Below, in pieces: positions 8,001 through 15,847 of a stretch of DNA of 41,067 nucleotides. The DNA lies in NCBI GenBank assembly GCA_030425545.1, contig JAUIAC010000019.1, positions 1 through 41,067 on the forward strand, written 5' to 3'. This stretch comes from a bacterium (GTDB lineage: Bacteria > Myxococcota_A > UBA9042). The notes below the pieces were generated by a model. The model did no database searches. It saw only the letters and a list, made by a program, of their open reading frames with translations, and was not told the DNA's origin. Position 1 is the first letter of the stretch, and the number at the start of each line of letters is the position of its first letter. The translations under genes were made by a program, and so were the position numbers.

Positions 8001-9313
8001 ACGTCGCCCTTGCACTTCTCGTCCTTGCTGCAGGGGTTGCCGTCGTTGCAGACCTCGCCGTCCTTGCTCGTGTACTTGCACTTGCCGCCGTTGAGATCGC
8101 ACTTGCCGAGGATGCAGACGTCGCCGCTGTCGCACGACTTCTTGGCGCCGGCCTCGCACTTGCCGTCCTTGCACAGGTCGTTGGTGGTGCAGGGGTTGTC
8201 GTCGGCGTTGCAGGGCAAGCCGCTGCCTGGGGCGTACACGCAGCCCTTCTTCGGGTCACAGGTGTCGGTGGTGCAGGGGTTGCCGTCGTCGCAGGTCTTG
8301 GCGGCGCCAGCGACGCACTTGCCGTCCTTGCACTGGTCCTTCTCGGTGCACACCGAGCCGTCGGCGTCGCAAGCCTGGCCCGAGTCGTTGGTGTACTTGC
8401 AGCCGTCGGCGCCGCCACAGGCGTCCTTCGTGCAGGGGTTGCCGTCGTCGCAGGTGCCGTCGTCGGTCTGGCCGTTGCAGTCGTTGTCGACGCCGTCGCA
8501 GGTCTCGGTCGCCGGCTCCGGCGCGGAGCACGCGGTCAGGCCGCCGCCGTCGGGCGCGCCGGGCGTGCCGTCGGCCGCGCACTTGCGGCTGCCGAGGCAC
8601 TTGCCGCCGTTGCTGTGGGCCGCGTAGCAGTAGGTCTTCATCTCCGTGGCCATGGCGGCGTCGCTGCAGCCGCAGTCGTCGCCCTTGGGCAGCACGCACT
8701 GCTTGACGTTGGCGCCGTCGACGTCGGTGGCGTCTTCGCAGCCGTAGCCCGTCGGGCAGTCCGCGGCCGAGTCGCACTTGGTGCCGCAGTAGCCGCCGGC
8801 GTCACCGCGGTCGACGCACACCGCGCCGGCCGAGCCGACGCCCACGCACTGGTCGTTGGTCTCGCAGGGGTTGCAGATGGCGCCGAACTTCTTCGCGCAG
8901 ATCTTGTCCTTGTTGCTGCCCTTGCCCTGCACCTCGACGCAGGTCTCGTCGTCGGCGCAGGGGTCGTCGGCGCACGGCTTGGCGCAGGTCTTGCTGCCGC
9001 CGTTGTCGATGCAGTGACCGGAGTAGCACTCGTCGTCGGTCTTGCACACGCACGTCGGTGCGCCGGGGCAGACCGGGGCGGCGTCTGTCGAGGTGTCTTG
9101 CTCGACGTTGGTGTCGGGGCCAGCGTCTTCGCCAGTCACGGTGTCGGCGCCGCCGCCGACGTCCTCCGCGCCAGCGTCGGTCTGACCGGCGTCCGGGTCA
9201 GCAGCGACGTCGGTCGTCTCACCCTCGACGCCAGCGCCGTCCCCGCAGCCCATCGCCGTGAGCATCACCAAACACGCTGCCGCGCGGGCCGCATTCATCC
9301 AGATCATCCGCAT
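5054..9313 (-). CDS. Giant Cys-rich repeat lipoprotein with MopE-type motifs
   Basis: This 1419-residue protein starts at MRMIWMNAAR, with GGGAGAGG just upstream. A hydrophobic stretch ends in LTAMGC, a plausible though atypical lipobox, followed by a disordered Asp/Thr/Gly/Ala-rich linker to about residue 80. Residues ~80-260 hold irregular Cys-rich segments (CVCKTDDEC, CDSAADC). The rest carries about 30 units of two alternating forms, CDDxNPCTxDxCDPKxGC and CDADGxxCTxxDxCxxGKC. Three longer modules interrupt them (C-G/A-CTxDxDCxxxEDGNxCNGTLYC, then an NCD/KCD segment). Two CDGxDNDCxGxTD-G motifs, near residues 272-289 and 1343-1360, match the putative metal-binding MopE motif (PF11617-like). 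The final 59 residues lack Cys and may be a sorting or interaction tail. It is the first gene of the cluster with the three stalk proteins. A disulfide-rich, possibly metal-binding surface filament is an inference. Confidence 0.9.
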   Translation of the reverse strand: MRMIWMNAARAAACLVMLTAMGCGDGAGVEGETTDVAADPDAGQTDAGAEDVGGGADTVTGEDAGPDTNVEQDTSTDAAPVCPGAPTCVCKTDDECYSGHCIDNGGSKTCAKPCADDPCADDETCVEVQGKGSNKDKICAKKFGAICNPCETNDQCVGVGSAGAVCVDRGDAGGYCGTKCDSAADCPTGYGCEDATDVDGANVKQCVLPKGDDCGCSDAAMATEMKTYCYAAHSNGGKCLGSRKCAADGTPGAPDGGGLTACSAPEPATETCDGVDNDCNGQTDDGTCDDGNPCTKDACGGADGCKYTNDSGQACDADGSVCTEKDQCKDGKCVAGAAKTCDDGNPCTTDTCDPKKGCVYAPGSGLPCNADDNPCTTNDLCKDGKCEAGAKKSCDSGDVCILGKCDLNGGKCKYTSKDGEVCNDGNPCSKDEKCKGDVCKGEVLDCDDKNTCTIDSCDPKSGCLHKGATGPCDDGSKCTNQDSCKDSKCVGLSIDVTASCDDDNSCTVDSCEADKGCVNAPKNAGSCDDGNTCTVNDACKAGKCESGVNTCGCTKDSDCATKEDGNLCNGTLYCNTAKGKFTCEIKPGTVINCDKSLNNECQSNACNAKSGKCEITQENAGKPCDADGNVCTKDDACKNGKCLQGAPVDCDDKNSCTDDACDPKSGCTHKPNTNPCDADGSLCTVSDLCQAGTCVAGKAKDCDDKEPCTTDSCDKTSGKCLYAPVVDKCDDGNACTLNDACGKEPTTGVYTCVGPNAVKCNDKNPCTQDQCDKDKGCVFSPVTDGQACDDGDACTDKDACSKGTCAGTSIDVKTKCDDNNPCTGESCNPQKGCVSLPANASNCDDGNACTKNDFCKDGSCQSGVNTCGCTADKDCAGSEDGNLCNGTLYCDKSSQPFQCKINPGTVVKCDTSVNSTCQKNKCDAKTGKCQIAQEQDGTPCKADDNVCTSGDACASGACKPGKLLDCDDSNACTSDSCDPKNGCVNTPLSGACSDGDACTSGDACQGGICKGQAINVAKDCDDNNQCTLDTCDKKAGCQNTALQNKSCDDGNSCTQNDACVAGKCVSGTNTCACTKNSDCASKEDGNACNGTLYCDTNNECKVNPATIVKCDTTQDNFCLKTSCEIKSGKCAQDVKTDGTPCDADGSLCTTQDTCKSGKCASGALLKCDDGNPCTADSCDPKKGCVQTPQGGTCDADGNACTAGDKCDQGKCVAGTLKDCDDGNPCTADACDKQTGKCAYKDLIQSCSDGNACTSGDTCAKDSGGTWSCVSGKALTCNDGNPCTEDKCDKDKGCSNAVNTNLSVSCYTGNAKTRGVGECKDGVQKCAADGSLGKCVGDVLPKNETCDGKDNDCSGVTDEGCAPTGFSARQGNAVVKGSSGKVTVRAFAGGSNTAGTAKGTKLTANFGFYQWLSTLLGLKK

Positions 9314-9607
9314 GGTCCCTCTCCCTCTGCATCCCCATGTCACGTTCGTCTCCGCGTTGGAGTCACGGCTTGATCACGCAAGATGGGATGTCTGCCTTGG
9401 CACGATGCCGATTGCGCGGGGCACGGTCAAGCGGGTTGGCGACGGTCCGACAGCTCCCTCAAAGGGCATCGCGCTGGGCGTTGGCTCGGCGCGAGGCGTC
9501 CGTTGCGCCCGCACGATCTCGTACGGTCCGCCGTCCTGACCTGAGGCCCACGGGAATCGCGGGGGACAGACGAGACATGCGTGGCTCTGGCAGGGCGGAG
9601 CGTCGTG
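9314..9607. other. Intergenic spacer upstream of the Cys-rich/stalk operon
   Basis: This 294-nt stretch separates the stop of the SMB-containing lipoprotein gene from the start of the giant Cys-rich lipoprotein gene, both on the minus strand. No convincing coding region is seen. On the minus strand a TTGACC (9425-9430) lies 17 nt before a poor -10 candidate (9402-9407), so a separate promoter for the downstream operon is possible but weak. Confidence 0.4.
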
Positions 9608-11410
9608 CTATGACTTGCACACCGGCGGCGACGTGGTCGACGAGAGCGAGCACTTGGTGCCCCCGCTACACGTCTTGTACTGCTGCCAGGGCCCACCGGC
9701 CGGCTGGAGCTGGCTGCACTTCGACGCGTCGATGCCGGTGCAGCCCGGGTACAGGTCGCGCTTGTAGCCTGTGTTGCCCTCGCACTTGTACTGCGAGCTG
9801 AGCTTGAACGAGCTGCAGGGCGTGCCCAGGGGCTTGAGCTTGCCTGCGCCGACGTCACAGCAGACGCCCGAGGAGCAGCAGTCCGTGTCCTTCTCGATGG
9901 CGCAGCTCCCGTCGCCCTTGCACACCGCTTTTTCGCACGTGCTCGGGTTGACCTGGCCCACGCAGTCCGCGTCTTCCTTGCAACAGTTGGGCTTGGTCTT
10001 GCCGACGCACGTGCCGGTGGCGGAGCAGGTGGTCGAGATGGTGCACGCGTCGTCGTCGGAGCAGGTCGAGCCGGTCTTGGCCGAGGTCCACGTCGAGGGA
10101 GACGTGGCCGCGTTGCAGGTCTGGCATCCGAAGCTGCCGGGCTTGCTCGCGCCGCCTTGCACGCAGGCGCCGTCGATGACGCACCAACCCGTCTTGGGGG
10201 TGAGTGACGACGACGAGGTCGCGGGGTCGCAGACCGCGCAGTCGAGCTTCGGGTCGCCAGCGCCGGTGTCGTAGCAGACCCCGTCGACCGCGCACTTGCC
10301 GGCCACGCCGCTCCACGCCTTGGGGTTCTTGGACGGCTGACAGGTCGCGCAGGTCGGGTTCTTGGGGTCGCCCGCGCCGCCGGCGAAGCACTTGCCGTCG
10401 ATGTAGCAGCTGCCCGACGAGACGCTCCAGGTGTCGCCGCTCACGGCTGGGTTGCAGACCCGGCACTCGTCGGGCGCGGTCGTCGCCTTCTCGCCGCTCT
10501 TCTTGCAGAGGCCGTCCACGAGACACGTGCCGGCCTTGGCGGTCCAGGCGTTCTGGTCCTTGTCTGGCTGACACAGCATGCAGCCGCCGCTGCCTGGCTT
10601 GCTGGCGCCAGCGCCGTGGCACGCACCGTCGACGAGACACTTCACCGCCGAGAGCTTGTGCTTGCACTCGCCGGTGGCGGGGTCGCACGAGTCGATGGTG
10701 CAGTCGACGCCGTCGTCGCAGTCCTTCTGGACGTCGGTGCAGCTGCCCTGCAGGCACGTCGGCTTGATGCACTTGTTCTGGCCGGCGGCGCCGCACTCCG
10801 CGTCGCTGTTGCAGCAGCCGAAGAAGGGGACCTGCTTGCAGAACTTGGCGCCGCCCCGGGCGTCCTGGCAGGAGTCGGTGGTGCAGTCGTTGCCGTCGTC
10901 GCACTGGGCCTTGCTCTCGCAGCCGCACGCGCCCTGAAAGTCGGGGCAGCAGTCGTTGCGGCCGACGCAGGCGTGGTCGCAATGGCAGGGGTTGGTCTCG
11001 AGCTTCAGCCCGCACTTGCCTTCGCAGGACACGATCGCAGGAGCGGCGGTGTCTTCGCTGGCCGAGTCGCTCTGGCCGTCGGCCTGGGCCGACGCGTCGA
11101 CCGTGGCGTCGGTCGCGTCGGCGCCGGTCTCGACGCTGTCTTCGCCCGGCTGCGTGTCGTTGCTGAAGGTCCAGCCCCCGGTGTCGCCAGCGGCGTCAGC
11201 GACCTTGATGTCCAGCGTGTAGACCGGGCCGGCGTCCGTCCCAGAGTCCTCTTCGCCACAGGCGACGCCGAGCACCACCGCGGCGACGATGGCGACCCAG
11301 GGGCGCAACGCGCGGCGAGGTGCGCCCCGCAGAGAGGCCGGCGCGAGGGGGCCGTGGGTCGTGGTCGGGCGGGGCTGGCGTGGGTTGATTCGTGTCATAG
11401 CGCGGCGCAT
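9608..11410 (-). CDS. Cys-rich lipoprotein with somatomedin-B-like domain and five ~38-residue repeats
   Basis: This 600-residue protein starts at an ATG (MRRAMTRIN) preceded by GGAAGG at 6 nt; an alternative ATG four codons later (11398) would give a near-leaderless mRNA. A hydrophobic segment ends at VVLGVAC (residues ~38-51), a probable lipidation site, followed by an Asp/Thr/Ala-rich linker. Residues 129-162 contain eight cysteines in somatomedin-B order: CEGKC, CHCDHAC, CCPDF and a final C. Residues ~170-250 hold CDDGxDCTxDSC units. Residues 258-450 contain five ~38-residue repeats, each opening with C-x-(I/V)DGxC and containing C-x-x-C, at about 258, 296, 335, 373 and 410. A C-terminal Cys-rich domain follows (CCKEDADC, CCSSGVCCD). 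It lies upstream of the stalk operon and is probably part of the same surface system, but its function is unknown. Confidence 0.88.
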   Translation of the reverse strand: MRRAMTRINPRQPRPTTTHGPLAPASLRGAPRRALRPWVAIVAAVVLGVACGEEDSGTDAGPVYTLDIKVADAAGDTGGWTFSNDTQPGEDSVETGADATDATVDASAQADGQSDSASEDTAAPAIVSCEGKCGLKLETNPCHCDHACVGRNDCCPDFQGACGCESKAQCDDGNDCTTDSCQDARGGAKFCKQVPFFGCCNSDAECGAAGQNKCIKPTCLQGSCTDVQKDCDDGVDCTIDSCDPATGECKHKLSAVKCLVDGACHGAGASKPGSGGCMLCQPDKDQNAWTAKAGTCLVDGLCKKSGEKATTAPDECRVCNPAVSGDTWSVSSGSCYIDGKCFAGGAGDPKNPTCATCQPSKNPKAWSGVAGKCAVDGVCYDTGAGDPKLDCAVCDPATSSSSLTPKTGWCVIDGACVQGGASKPGSFGCQTCNAATSPSTWTSAKTGSTCSDDDACTISTTCSATGTCVGKTKPNCCKEDADCVGQVNPSTCEKAVCKGDGSCAIEKDTDCCSSGVCCDVGAGKLKPLGTPCSSFKLSSQYKCEGNTGYKRDLYPGCTGIDASKCSQLQPAGGPWQQYKTCSGGTKCSLSSTTSPPVCKS

Positions 11411-11436
11411 TGTACGCCTTCCGCGATGGCAGGCAA
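11409..11436 (-). promoter_or_regulatory. Candidate promoter of the SMB-containing lipoprotein gene
   Basis: On the minus strand TTGCCT (11431-11436) and TACAAT (11409-11414) are separated by 16 nt. Transcription would begin near 11402, just before the second in-frame ATG of the lipoprotein gene (11398). The element overlaps the proposed first codons of the divergent HupE/UreJ-like gene, so one of the two start calls may need shifting. Confidence 0.45.
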
Positions 11437-12943
11437 TGGAACCCGACTCAGGCGCTCTCGCTCCGGCGCATCCCAGCCCCGGGGCGGGCCGATTGCGGTG
11501 TGCGACGCACTCCGGGCGGCGCTCGGGCGGGAGCCGGGACGGCGGCGCCCCAACCGGGGGACGCGCCGTCCCCAGCAGCTCCTCCCGCTGGTCGCGGTGG
11601 CCACGCTGGCCATGGGAGCCTTGGGGGCACGCCCGGCGCAGGCGCACCTCATCGACGAGGTCGCCGAGTCGGTGGTCATCGCGCTGTCGACCCGCGACCG
11701 AGCGACGTTCGAGGCGCAGTTCGTCTTGCACACGGAGCGCCTCGAGGCCTACTTCGACCAAGCCGAGCAGCTGGGCATGGGCGTGGCGCGGAGCGACGCC
11801 GCGTTCGCCAGGCGACTCGCCGCGGGCTTCGCGTTCACGGGCTGCACGCTGGCGCCTGCGACGGCCGCAGTGGGCCGACCGGTGAAGGGCGGCGTGTTCC
11901 GTGCCTTCCGGCTCACCGTGCGATGCCCCAAGCCGGTGAGCGCGCTGCGGCTGGTGCGACGGGATCACGATCGAGCGCGTACCCGCACGACGCTGTACGT
12001 GACGATGCGCCAGGGCGAGGCGCCGGCCCGGCGGCTGCTGCTGCCGCCGCGCCTCGCGGCGCTCGACATCCCGCTCGACGGCGGTCGTGTGGACACGCAG
12101 ACGCCCCCGCGGGCGACCTCCGAGCCCCCCGCACCCACCCGGGTCCAAGCCACGCCAGGGGTGGCGCAAGGGGACCAGCGACGGGACACCGAGCGGCTCC
12201 AGCACCCGACCCCGGGAGACCCGGTGAGCGTGCGTGCGCTGCCCCGCCCTGGACCTCCCACAGCGCCCTGGCGCCGAGCGCTGCGGCCGCCGCCGTGGTC
12301 CATCGTCGCGCTCTGGGCCGACGCGGGGGCGCGGCACCTCGCCGGTGGGCTGGACCACCTGCTCTTTCTGACCGCGCTCGCGCTCGCCGCGCTGCGGTGG
12401 CGGCGCCTCGTGCTCGCGGCGGTCTGCTTCTCGGTTGGCCACCTGGTGACCATGGCCCTCGCCATCGCGTTCGCGTGGCCAAGCTCGCCGTGGGTGGAGT
12501 GCGCCATCGGGCTCAGCATCGCCTGGGCCGGCGTCGGAGCGCGCGCGCCAGGGCTGAGCCGGTCCGCGCTCGTCGGCGCCGCCGCCTTTGGCCTCGTGCA
12601 CGGGGCCGCCTTCGGCTCCGAGCTGCGTCACCTGATCGGCGGCAGCGAGGGGCTGGTGTGGCCGCTCCTGAGCTTTGGCGTGGGGCTGGATGTGGCGCAG
12701 ACCGTGTGGGTCACGGTGGGTTTCGCCCTGTGGACCCCGGTCCGACGCCGTGTGGCGACCACTCGGAGCGCCGAGGGCCCCGCCGTCGCGCAACCCACGA
12801 CCCAGGACGAACTGTCGCAGAGCGCGGACGCGCCCACGGTTGGCGCCTCGGACGCGCCCGGGTGGGCGCTCAGGCTCCAGCGGGGCGCAGCTGCCCTGCT
12901 GGTCGCGGCGGGCCTGCTCTACGGGCTGCGCGCGCTGCTGTAG
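11426..12943 (+). CDS. HupE/UreJ-like membrane protein with large exported N-terminal domain
   Basis: This is 505 residues long if it starts at the ATG of MAGNGTRLRR; a GTG at 11498 is a credible alternative that would shorten the positively charged leader. A hydrophobic signal (LLPLVAVATLAMGALGARPAQA) ends near residue 73. The following ~210 residues form a soluble exported domain with two Cys (TGCTLAP, TVRCPKP) and a Pro-rich linker. From residue ~290 come several membrane segments with HLAGGLDHLLFL (304-315), FSVGHLVTMALA and FGLVHGAAFGSEL. These match the histidine-bearing motifs of the HupE/UreJ family, which has been linked to nickel or cobalt transport for hydrogenase and urease. No hydrogenase or urease genes are in the window, so the metal link is unproven. 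It is divergent from the lipoprotein gene, with start codons only 15 nt apart. Confidence 0.82.
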   Translation: MAGNGTRLRRSRSGASQPRGGPIAVCDALRAALGREPGRRRPNRGTRRPQQLLPLVAVATLAMGALGARPAQAHLIDEVAESVVIALSTRDRATFEAQFVLHTERLEAYFDQAEQLGMGVARSDAAFARRLAAGFAFTGCTLAPATAAVGRPVKGGVFRAFRLTVRCPKPVSALRLVRRDHDRARTRTTLYVTMRQGEAPARRLLLPPRLAALDIPLDGGRVDTQTPPRATSEPPAPTRVQATPGVAQGDQRRDTERLQHPTPGDPVSVRALPRPGPPTAPWRRALRPPPWSIVALWADAGARHLAGGLDHLLFLTALALAALRWRRLVLAAVCFSVGHLVTMALAIAFAWPSSPWVECAIGLSIAWAGVGARAPGLSRSALVGAAAFGLVHGAAFGSELRHLIGGSEGLVWPLLSFGVGLDVAQTVWVTVGFALWTPVRRRVATTRSAEGPAVAQPTTQDELSQSADAPTVGASDAPGWALRLQRGAAALLVAAGLLYGLRALL

Positions 12944-12965
12944 ACCGCGCGCTGCGTGCGCCGTG

Positions 12966-15596
12966 TCAGTCGGCTGGGGCGATGCCGATGCGCAGGTCCC
13001 GGTCGCCCACGCCATGGGTCGGCGCGGCGTCGGCCGGCGCCTCCCAGGTCACCAGGTCGGCGCGGGCGGCCGCCCGCCAGTCTCGCTCGACCAGGGCGAT
13101 GTCCTCGCGCAGCGCGGCGTCGCCCGCCACGTAGATCGCGGCGAGCGGCTTTCCCAGCCCCATGCGCGCTTCGGTCTTCAGCTGACGGACTGCGGCCACC
13201 AGATCCAGCAGCAGCCCGCCAAGCGCGCCAGCCTGCTCGTCTACAACGCCACCGAAGACGTCCACCTCACCCGTGCGCTCGTCGAGCGGCCAGGGCGCGA
13301 CATGCACGCTCAGGGGCGCGTCGTCCGCCATGCGCGGCTTGAGCGCCCGCGTGTACAGCTCCTCGGTGATGAAGGGCAGCACCGGCGCGAAGAGGCGCAG
13401 CATGGCCCAGGTCCCGTAGAAGATGGTCGCGCGCGCCGCCTCGACCTGGGCCGGGTCCCACTGCTCCGGGTTGCGAAAGCGGTCCTTCACGATCTCGAGG
13501 TAGTTGTCGCACCAGTCGCGCCAGAACAGCTGCTCGGTCGCCCGCAGCGCCTTGTTGTACTCGTAGCCCTCGTAGGCCTCGGTAGCCTTGTGGACGGTCT
13601 CCAGGACGCGAGCTCGAATCCACCGGTCGGCCACCGTGGGCGCCTCGGTCGCGCCGCTGCTCGGGTCGTAGTCGCCGATGCTCATCATGGCGAAGCGGGT
13701 CGAGTTCCAGAGCTTGGTGAGCAGCCGCTTGCCGCCCTTCACGTCGTTCTCGAGGTAGCGCAGGTCGTGCCCGAGCGTCGCCCCGGCGGCCCAGTAGCGC
13801 AGCGAGTCGGCGCTGTACTTCTCGATGACGCCCTTGGGGTCGACGAAGTTGCCGAGCCGCTTGGACATCTTCTTGCCCTTCTTGTCGAGCCCCCAGCCGG
13901 AGATCATCACGTCGCGCCACGGCAGGGCGTCGGTGTGCATGTGACTCTTGGCGACCGTGTAAAAGAGCCAGGTCCGGATGATCTCGAAGGCCTGAACGCG
14001 CACGCCCATGGGGTAGATCCCAGGCCGCGGCTGGAGATCCGGCGTCTCCGCACCGGAGTCCTTGTCCCAGAAGGCCCAGTTGGCGTTGATGAGCGGCGTC
14101 AGTGACGACGTCATCCAAGTGTCCATGACGTCTTCCTCGGCCACGAGCTCGACGCCGTCGGGGACCTGGGCCTTCACCGAAGGCGGCGGTGCGTCGACCA
14201 TGGGATCGAGCGGCAGGTCGGCGGCCGTGGGCAGCACCGCCGCGCCGGTGTCCTGGCGGTACCACACCGGGAAGGGCACGCCGTAGAAGCGCTGGCGACT
14301 GATGTTCCAGTCCCACTTCAGCCCGTCGACCCAGTGCTCGTAGCGGTCCTTCATGTAGGGCGGGTGCCAACGAAGCTCACGGCCGCGCGCCAGCAGCTCG
14401 TCCTTGATGTCCACCAGCTTCACGAACCACTGGGGCACGACCTGGATCTCGATGGGCGTGCTGCTGCGCTCGGACACGGAGGCGCGGCTCACGTTCTCGG
14501 TCACGTCGAGCAGGTACCCGTGCGCCTCAAGCAGCTCCTTCGCCGCCAGCCGGGCCTCGGGGAGCTTGCTGCCCTTGGCCAGCACGTGCACGCGCTGACC
14601 GTGCAACGAGGGCAGCTCGGGGGTGTCCATGCGGCCGTCGGGGCCGATGATGAGCTGCGTGTCCAGCTTGTGGGTGCGCCACTTGATGATGTCTTCCTGG
14701 TCACCAAAGGTGCACACCATCATCAGCCCGGTGCCGAACTCCGGGTCCACAGCGTCGTCGCGGATCAACGGGACGGTGCGAAACTCCGCCTCGGAGCCGT
14801 CCGCGCGCAGGTTCGACAGCGGCACCTTGAAGCGCACCGACCCGTCCGCCGCGAAGCGGGTGTCGTCCGGGTGGCAGGCGAGCGCCACGCACGCCGTCAC
14901 GAGCTCCGGGCGGGTGGTGTCGATCAGCCCGGAGCCCTCAGTGTCCGCCCGGTCGAAGCGGAGCTGATGCAGGGGCCGGTCGATCTCCGGCCCAGGCTCG
15001 GTGTCCGCCTGCGCGAGGGCGGTCTGCATGCGCGGATCCCACAGGATCGGGTCGGCGCGGCGCTCGATGCGGCCCTTGGCCACCAGGTCCAAGAACGACT
15101 TCTGCGCGTGCTCGACCGCGCGCGGCGCGATGGTCGAGTAGGTCATCCGCCAGTCGACCGAGAGGCCCAGGCTGCGCCAGAGCTGCTCGTAGACCGCCGC
15201 CCCGCCGCGGGTCTCCGCCAGGCAGAGGTCGACAAACTCTTTGCGGGTCGCGTTGCCCTTGTGCTTCTTGTACTTCTTCTCGACGTAGCGCTCTGTGGGC
15301 AGGCCGTTGTCGTCGAAGCCCATGGGGTAGAACACCTCGTAGCCACGCATGCGCTTGAAGCGAATGACGAACTCCGCCTGGCTGTAGCTCATGGCGTGGC
15401 CGACGTGCAGGTGGGCGGCCGAGACGTAGGGCGGGGGCGTGTCGATGCTGAACGTGCGACCGGCGGCCGCTGCGTCGCTCGACGGGTCGTAGCGGTAGAT
15501 GCCGTCTTCGTCCCACTGCGTGGTCCAGCGGGGCTCCACGGCGCGGAAGTCGTAGTTCTTGGGGAGCTCGGCGTCGGACGTGCGCGGGTCGGTCAT
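12966..15596 (-). CDS. valS: Valyl-tRNA synthetase, archaeal/rickettsial sequence type
   Basis: This 876-residue class I synthetase charges tRNA-Val. It starts at MTDPRTSDAELPKNYDF, with GGAG 5 nt upstream; the frame extends further but without a ribosome site. The HIGH motif is HLHVGH (62-67) and KMSKR is intact near 576-580. The editing domain has IDTTRPELVTACVALACHPDD-like residues. The stretch YPMGFDDNGLPTERYVEKK and the KHKGNATRKEF insert are characteristic of archaeal and rickettsial ValRS rather than the usual bacterial NVTGSDHAG-type sequence. The protein also stops short of the long C-terminal coiled-coil arm of bacterial enzymes. The assignment to ValRS rather than IleRS or LeuRS rests on these motifs and the overall pattern. 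A promoter is visible 130-160 nt upstream. It converges with the HupE/UreJ-like gene, with a 22-nt gap and no obvious terminator. Confidence 0.93.
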   Translation of the reverse strand: MTDPRTSDAELPKNYDFRAVEPRWTTQWDEDGIYRYDPSSDAAAAGRTFSIDTPPPYVSAAHLHVGHAMSYSQAEFVIRFKRMRGYEVFYPMGFDDNGLPTERYVEKKYKKHKGNATRKEFVDLCLAETRGGAAVYEQLWRSLGLSVDWRMTYSTIAPRAVEHAQKSFLDLVAKGRIERRADPILWDPRMQTALAQADTEPGPEIDRPLHQLRFDRADTEGSGLIDTTRPELVTACVALACHPDDTRFAADGSVRFKVPLSNLRADGSEAEFRTVPLIRDDAVDPEFGTGLMMVCTFGDQEDIIKWRTHKLDTQLIIGPDGRMDTPELPSLHGQRVHVLAKGSKLPEARLAAKELLEAHGYLLDVTENVSRASVSERSSTPIEIQVVPQWFVKLVDIKDELLARGRELRWHPPYMKDRYEHWVDGLKWDWNISRQRFYGVPFPVWYRQDTGAAVLPTAADLPLDPMVDAPPPSVKAQVPDGVELVAEEDVMDTWMTSSLTPLINANWAFWDKDSGAETPDLQPRPGIYPMGVRVQAFEIIRTWLFYTVAKSHMHTDALPWRDVMISGWGLDKKGKKMSKRLGNFVDPKGVIEKYSADSLRYWAAGATLGHDLRYLENDVKGGKRLLTKLWNSTRFAMMSIGDYDPSSGATEAPTVADRWIRARVLETVHKATEAYEGYEYNKALRATEQLFWRDWCDNYLEIVKDRFRNPEQWDPAQVEAARATIFYGTWAMLRLFAPVLPFITEELYTRALKPRMADDAPLSVHVAPWPLDERTGEVDVFGGVVDEQAGALGGLLLDLVAAVRQLKTEARMGLGKPLAAIYVAGDAALREDIALVERDWRAAARADLVTWEAPADAAPTHGVGDRDLRIGIAPAD

Positions 15597-15727
15597 AGGG
15601 GCTCCAGCGCCTCGTGGCGGCGGGGACAGGGCCTCGGCGGCGGGCGCGCTTCTGCGGCGACGGTGCCGGACCTGGGTGCAGCCCGCGTCTGCTGGCGCGC
15701 AGGTGGCGCCGTCAACGGGGGCGCGGG

Positions 15728-15755
15728 AGCCTAGCACGGTCGCCGACAGCGGCAA
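15728..15755 (-). promoter_or_regulatory. Candidate valS promoter
   Basis: On the minus strand TTGCCG (15750-15755) and TAGGCT (15728-15733) are spaced by 16 nt. The start codon at 15596 would follow a leader of about 125 nt. The -10 resembles those seen upstream of rpoZ and glpD (TAGACT). Confidence 0.5.
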
Positions 15756-15782
15756 CCGCACGCGAACAGCCCGCGGCGGCAC

Positions 15783-15812
15783 GTGACCCCTGGCGTCGGC
15801 GTGCGCTACGCT
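15783..15812 (+). promoter_or_regulatory. Weak candidate promoter of the 15848 membrane protein gene
   Basis: GTGACC (15783-15788) and TACGCT (15807-15812) are spaced by 18 nt. The leader to the GTG start at 15848 would be about 30 nt. The -35 is poor, but the -10 is the same hexamer as upstream of the kinase gene. Confidence 0.35.
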
Positions 15813-15847
15813 CGCCCCGGCACAGCGGCGACGAGGGACGCGAGCCG

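Noticed and set aside
5054-9000. Dense tandem repeats resembling a CRISPR or minisatellite
   Set aside because: The period follows codons and conserved Cys patterns on the minus strand with variable third bases; there are no identical repeats with unique spacers.
2906-9373. A 2155-codon open frame on the plus strand
   Set aside because: It runs antisense to the Cys-rich and stalk genes. Its Val/Ala/Gly/Arg-rich translation reflects the repetitive GC-rich codons of the real genes, and it has no domain or ribosome site.
11411-13015. N-terminal extension of the SMB lipoprotein frame to 13015
   Set aside because: The upstream frame is antisense to the HupE/UreJ-like gene, and the protein begins sensibly with a signal sequence at 11410.
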